This document shows positions 59,519 to 64,000 of a stretch of 64,000 bases of DNA, piece after piece. This DNA comes from Coriaria nepalensis (lineage: Eukaryota > Streptophyta > Magnoliopsida > Cucurbitales > Coriariaceae): assembly GCA_027186245.1 (NCBI GenBank), contig CP114490.1, forward strand, positions 9,308,501 through 9,372,500, in the 5' to 3' direction. A model generated the notes under the pieces. It saw only the letters and a program-made list of their open reading frames with translations. It had not been told where the DNA came from and did no database searches. A program made the translations under genes and the position numbers. Positions within the stretch are counted from its first letter, which is position 1; every line of letters begins with the position of its first letter.

Positions 59519-62362
59519 CATCGATGATTATCCGTAAGATTTTTAGGTGGGTTAATAAATTATTTTTTTTCCTCTTTTTTCTTTTTTAAATCCTTCACTA
59601 TATGTGGTGTGGATTTTTCTTTCACGATTTCTACTTCGTTTCCTTTAATTTGCTACTTTAATTATTGAAATAAGCACTGTTTTTTTTTTTTTTGGCTCTT
59701 TGTTTTCTATTAGTCCATATTAATGTATTAAACGTCTGAAGGCCAATTTAATGAATTCATAATCTGTATGTATATTCCACTCGCATCTCTTCATCTTTTT
59801 GTTGCACGAAATTCATAGGCACTGTTGTGATTTCTAATGTCATGTATTAAACTTCATGTGGCCACTTTCACCTCTTTCACAAATGTTTGAGACCAATTTC
59901 CATAGACATCGTGGAATCAGGGAGTAAGGGATATTATTGCAACCATTCTTTAATATTGGATGAAGTAGGACTGATATTTATTCTTCAACGGATGTTGTTT
60001 TGCAGTTTGTTTAATCATTATGATAATCTGAGGAAGTCCCTCTTAGAGTTCAATCTTCTTCATACCTACATGAAATTAATCATTTTTGCATACAACTTAA
60101 TCAACCGACCAAGATGCCAGAAGAATAGAAAATGCAATATTTACTTGAATCGGTTTGAGCTTGCTCGGGCAAAATTTGATCTCCAAACTAGGGTTGAGAG
60201 AGAAGTCCGACCGATATGACCTGATCTGATCCAAACGGGTAACTGTTGGATCAGATTATAGAGTTTCTAATAAGTTGGATCGGATGAACAATGGGTCGGA
60301 TTGCCCCGATATAACTAACCTTTTTTCTTTTTTCAATTTTTTTTTTGGTATGTTTTATTATTGTGTTTTGATGTTTAGTACAAAATAAATAGGAAAAATA
60401 AATTTAATTAATGAAAATTTTAATTTTCTTTCAATAAATAGAAAAAAGTTAATTTTATTAAAAATTTATTAAGAAAAATGCTTGAAAGAGAAACTTTATT
60501 CATTAATAGAAAATCTTTTAAGAAAGAACAAACTAAATTAAAAATTAAAAATTTCTTATAATTGAAAAAAAAAAAAAAACCAAAAGAATGGTCGGATTAC
60601 ACCGGAATCGGTCTATTGTGAAGCTCAATAATTGTAGAAAAAGGTATTTGTGACTCAAATGCTAACTTTGCGACGCACCATTTTGGTCAAATTATGTCCG
60701 TCACAATGAGTTTTCTGTGACTATTAAGGGCCGAATATAAATCGGCCACCTAAGCCACCTCGTAGCAGATACTCATGACACTTCAACCTTATCACTAGAG
60801 GAAACTTCCTCAAACCAAACCGTATAGGCTCGTCACAACTAAAAAATCTCAATTTATTATTCTTCTTACAATATGCTCTTTACACAATGAAATTATTTAA
60901 GAGCTTACTAGAGTTAGTGAGGTTTGAATCCACATCAAGTAAGTAACTCAAACATGTAGACCTCAAAACATCCCCCAGTTTTGAGGTAACCTTCTTCTTT
61001 ATATCAGCAATAACCCTATCTAATTTGAAAATCATGGAAACATGGGCTTTGTGGTAAAGATCTTGAGTAATGATGGGTCTTAGGATACGATTCATTACCA
61101 TTTCTTCCTCTTTAAGAATAAACACAAACATAACCTAATTAATACTATAAACAATTATAAGCTAAAAAATATATAATAAATAAATAACTTTCTTGTGTAA
61201 GGGAAAGGAGTACCCGCCATTACGGAACATTTAAAACAATAAAAGCATCATAAAATACTTAACATGTATAAAAACTAGTAATAATTGCTCGATATTTAGC
61301 AATCAAGCTCGAAAGTTCAATTCAAATAGATTTTTATTGCAAATTTCACCAAAAACCCAACATACATGTCACACACAGTCAAAATCAGTTCACAAAAACC
61401 TCAATTTCATTAATTTATTTAAAAAAACCTTAAATTCAAGAAATCAATAATGAAGTTCATACTTTACTCGAAGCGGAGGGTTCCAAAAAATCCTTCCCTC
61501 CTCTTCTTCTCATTCCTCATCCGACCTCTCTCCTTCCTCTCTCCCTCCCTCCTATGTGATCTCTCCCCTGCCTCCCTCCTTCCTCTCTCTCTCTGTTTCT
61601 CTCATCTGCGATCTCTCTTCTCTCGGCCATTAGATCTCCATTCCATGGAAGCTTGATTCCTCTTTTCCTCTTCAATCGGTTGCAAGGAAGCTTGGATCTC
61701 AGTTCCATGGAAGCTTTGAAGCTCGGTTGCTCCTCCCTTTCTTTTTGAAGCTCGGACCGAAAGTCCGATCTAAAATTCGATCCAATATTAGATTAATTTC
61801 ATATCACAATATTGATCTAAAATCTTGGTCTTAGATCTGGGATCAAGATTTTGAACTGAGATTTCAATCTAATATTAAAAGTAAGGGTAAATTAATAAAT
61901 TTATCTATCTAAATTTAAAAATATGATCATTCGACAAAAATCTCAAATTTGGTATATTTTACCAGTATTTATTTCCATTAAGCCTGTTTCGCCAATTTTC
62001 CCATAATTTAGCCAAAAATAATTAAAACGTTGAGGACAATCTGTTAGACCTTTTATTTTATTTTTTTTTTATTTTTTTTTTCTTCAGATTTAATTGTTTG
62101 GACCGTTGCAACAATTAGGTCACCGCTTAAAAAGATTCAAACCAAATTTTGAACCTTTCGATCTATATGATACAACTGTCAGAAACTGCCGCACGAAACA
62201 CCTATCCGATTATCCATCAGTATTTAAGACCAAATAGCTACGCATCCATCACCGCGGAGTAAGAAAAAAAGAATAAAGTATTGGATCAAACTACGATATG
62301 AATTATTAGGTTGCACCCACCACATTTAATAAACGCAACTAGGGATTGTTAAAAGATAACGC
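59519..62362. other. Intergenic with CT-rich tract and possible CACTA-like trace
   Basis: About 61490-61640 is a strongly CT-rich stretch. About 60630-60730 has words (GTAGAAAAAGGTATTTGTGAC, GACGCACC, GTCCGTCACAA) reminiscent of CACTA-type subterminal repeats, but no matched ends were found. A stretch at 60220-60300 repeats GGATCAGAT/GGATCGGAT words. No gene was supported. Confidence 0.35.
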
Positions 62363-63782
62363 CTAATTCATAAACATGTCTATGGCAGATTGAAAAGGAT
62401 TACGATGAATAGGTTTCTGATCGCGAACCAATGAGTGAAGTCCCCTCCAAACAGACCTAGGATTCTCTGGAAACAGAACTCCGCAAAGATTCAGAAGCAT
62501 GGGATTTTCAATAATCAACTTGTCAGGTGCTTTTACCTTTTTGCCCCTTCCGTGCTCCAACTGTTCAACAGCAGCAGGATCATCTTCTTCTTCAATATGT
62601 TGCTCTAGAGCATCTTCTATTTCCACATCATTCTGAGCTCCAACTCCTACTATAATAGCCTCCCCTTGCTCCATTGCTATTTTATCTGCCTCTCCTTGAG
62701 TTCCCACCTCACTTGCATCTTGTTCTTGCTCATCTTCTTCTTCTTCTTCTTCTTCTTCATCTTCTTCCTCCTCTTCCTCATCTACTTCTTGCTTCTCCTC
62801 TAGGGCGCATTTCACCTCCTCCCTTTTTTCTACCCCATTACCATTTTGTCCATCGTCTTGCGACTTGTCCGTGTCTGATGGTGAATCATCACCACAAGGG
62901 CTTTCTACAAGCGGAGATTCCTTGAACCCAAAAGGGAAAACATAAAAAGTGAGAATATTTAATAGATGGGAAGACACTTTCGATAAGAAAAAAAATTATA
63001 TTATTAACAACTTGCGCATTGTAAACAAGAAAATCAGCGATTCATTTTAAGTCCATTTACCTCTTGCTTTGACTCTTGAGCAAGATTATCTGATACAGAT
63101 GTCTGACCTTTAGCAATTCGAGCATTCTCCTCTCGTTCCCTTCTACGGCGCTTTAGAACACATATAGCACATAAACAATCTGATTTGTGGCGCCTTCTGC
63201 AAATAATGAAGATTACATGCTAAGAACCTATATATCATTATAATTACTTCACCAAGGAAGATATTTTTCTATAGGAACCTATATGCATATACACTAAGAA
63301 CCTATATATATATATACATGTGAAAGAAAATGCTCAAGGATATTTCCTATACTGAGGAACTTTAAGATTTGTGGATGTCTCCTTGTTTGGTGATTGCACC
63401 ATCAGATCCTCTCAAACTGTAATAGAATTTATCCTGACTCAACCTATCACTCTGATTGTTCATATTCCAATGGTTGGAAGGCAAAATATAACACCGCACA
63501 CCATTACTTCCTCTCTCTCTCTCTCTCTCTATCTGTCTATCAATCAATCTATTTATGTATAGTTAGTGCCTATAAGGTCATGATCTCCCAATCTAATTTA
63601 CATGTCATGCCCACCAGTCAGAGGGATGAATTAGACGTGGCAAATTCCACATTGAGGTTGAGGTTTTAAGATATCACTTGCAGGATCATACCCATGACGT
63701 TTGCCTGACTTTTGTATTGATTGAGCACCTTTTCCCGTTAACTTTCCCCGACTCCCATTGTTGTCTTGGTTATCTTCAATAC
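62363..63782 (-). CDS. 3' exons of a charged Cys-motif nuclear-type protein (partial)
   Basis: Three minus-strand exons: one ending upstream at 63782 (GIEDNQDNNGSRGKLTGKGA and on), 63061-63196, and the terminal exon 62363-62920. The middle exon has an HKSDCLCAIC Cys cluster followed at once by a basic run (KRRRRERE), like a small zinc site beside a nuclear localisation signal. It joins in phase to the last exon, which is Ser/Asp-rich, then carries a long Glu/Asp tract (about 20 residues, encoded at about 62730-62790) and ends NPMLLNLCGVLFPENPRSVW...IDMFMN before TAG. The donor of the 63782 exon is unsure: GG|GTATGA near 63704 gives the right phase, but the frame continues to a CGICH motif that looks meaningful. 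The gene continues past the right edge. I suspect a bromodomain-type chromatin protein C-terminus but cannot confirm it. Confidence 0.65.
63509..63531. repeat. CT microsatellite
   Basis: About eleven CT dinucleotides in the intron between the last two visible upstream exons of the right-edge gene. Confidence 0.9.
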
Positions 63783-64000
63783 CTGAAAAGGAAAAGTTCA
63801 GCAAATCTTGACACACAACCAAATAAAACAAGCAACAACCCGTTCACCTAACACCATCCAACATATTCATATAAGAAATCCAGAAGCACTGACAAAGATA
63901 AACCACATAAAATTGTGACAGGTGCACCAAGCAGCAAAAAATGACAAAAACATATATAGAAAATCAATTAAGCTGAGTGTTCTTAGATGAAAAATTATTA

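Noticed and set aside
60880..61131. 83-residue minus-strand open frame as a gene
   Set aside because: No homology recognised, no leader or splice context, AT-rich surroundings.
62674..62925. Leu/Pro-rich plus-strand frame
   Set aside because: It is the complement of the Glu-rich tract of the right-edge gene.

Overview
The window is nuclear DNA of a eudicot plant. It is AT-rich, has intron-dense genes with GT-AG splice sites, long intergenic stretches full of retroelement debris, and proteins whose closest recalled relatives are in Arabidopsis and other eudicots. No species call is possible from sequence alone. Gene models were built by hand: exon ends were chosen so that splice sites, reading phase and family conservation agree. 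Locus names and family facts come from memory, not from a search.

Layout. (1) 329-766, minus: two exons of a p24/emp24 cargo-receptor gene, partial at the left edge. (2) 3444-8935, minus: a 12-exon plastid-targeted SET-domain protein of the Rubisco-LSMT-like family (501 aa). (3) 8936-12338: intergenic, with LTR and Ty3-like remnants. (4) 12339-24129, plus: a complete 17-exon UPL3/KAKTUS HECT ubiquitin ligase (1883 aa), with a tandemly duplicated intron 8. (5) 27102-30725, minus: a 10-exon plastid-type glucose-6-phosphate dehydrogenase (583 aa) whose substrate-binding motif is altered. A possible orphan first exon lies head to head with it at 31009-31098. (6) 32106-33946, minus: a two-exon Kelch-repeat protein (328 aa) with a MITE in its intron. 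(7) 33947-41161: intergenic, with a telomere-like degenerate repeat array and a decayed endogenous pararetrovirus fragment. (8) 41162-45212, plus: a 16-exon plastid ABC1-type atypical kinase, ABC1K7-like (721 aa). (9) 45213-58840: repeats, including a foldback-like element, a copia fragment and a 5.2-kb copia element with a 5-bp target duplication and a rearranged 3' LTR. (10) 58841-59518, plus: a single-exon membrane-anchored acidic protein of unknown function. (11) 62363-63782 and onward, minus: the 3' exons of a charged, Cys-motif nuclear-type protein running off the right edge.

The genes do not form a pathway. Several products are plastid-directed (SET methyltransferase, G6PD, ABC1K). The p24, SET, Kelch and ABC1K neighbours recall the Arabidopsis AT3G07670-AT3G07720 segment, so the window probably preserves old microsynteny into which UPL3, G6PD and much mobile DNA are interleaved. 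The sequence features most worth a second look are the G6PD substitutions, the copia element whose 3' LTR is partly inverted, and the two inverted repeat arrays. I did not find a clearly new multi-gene system.
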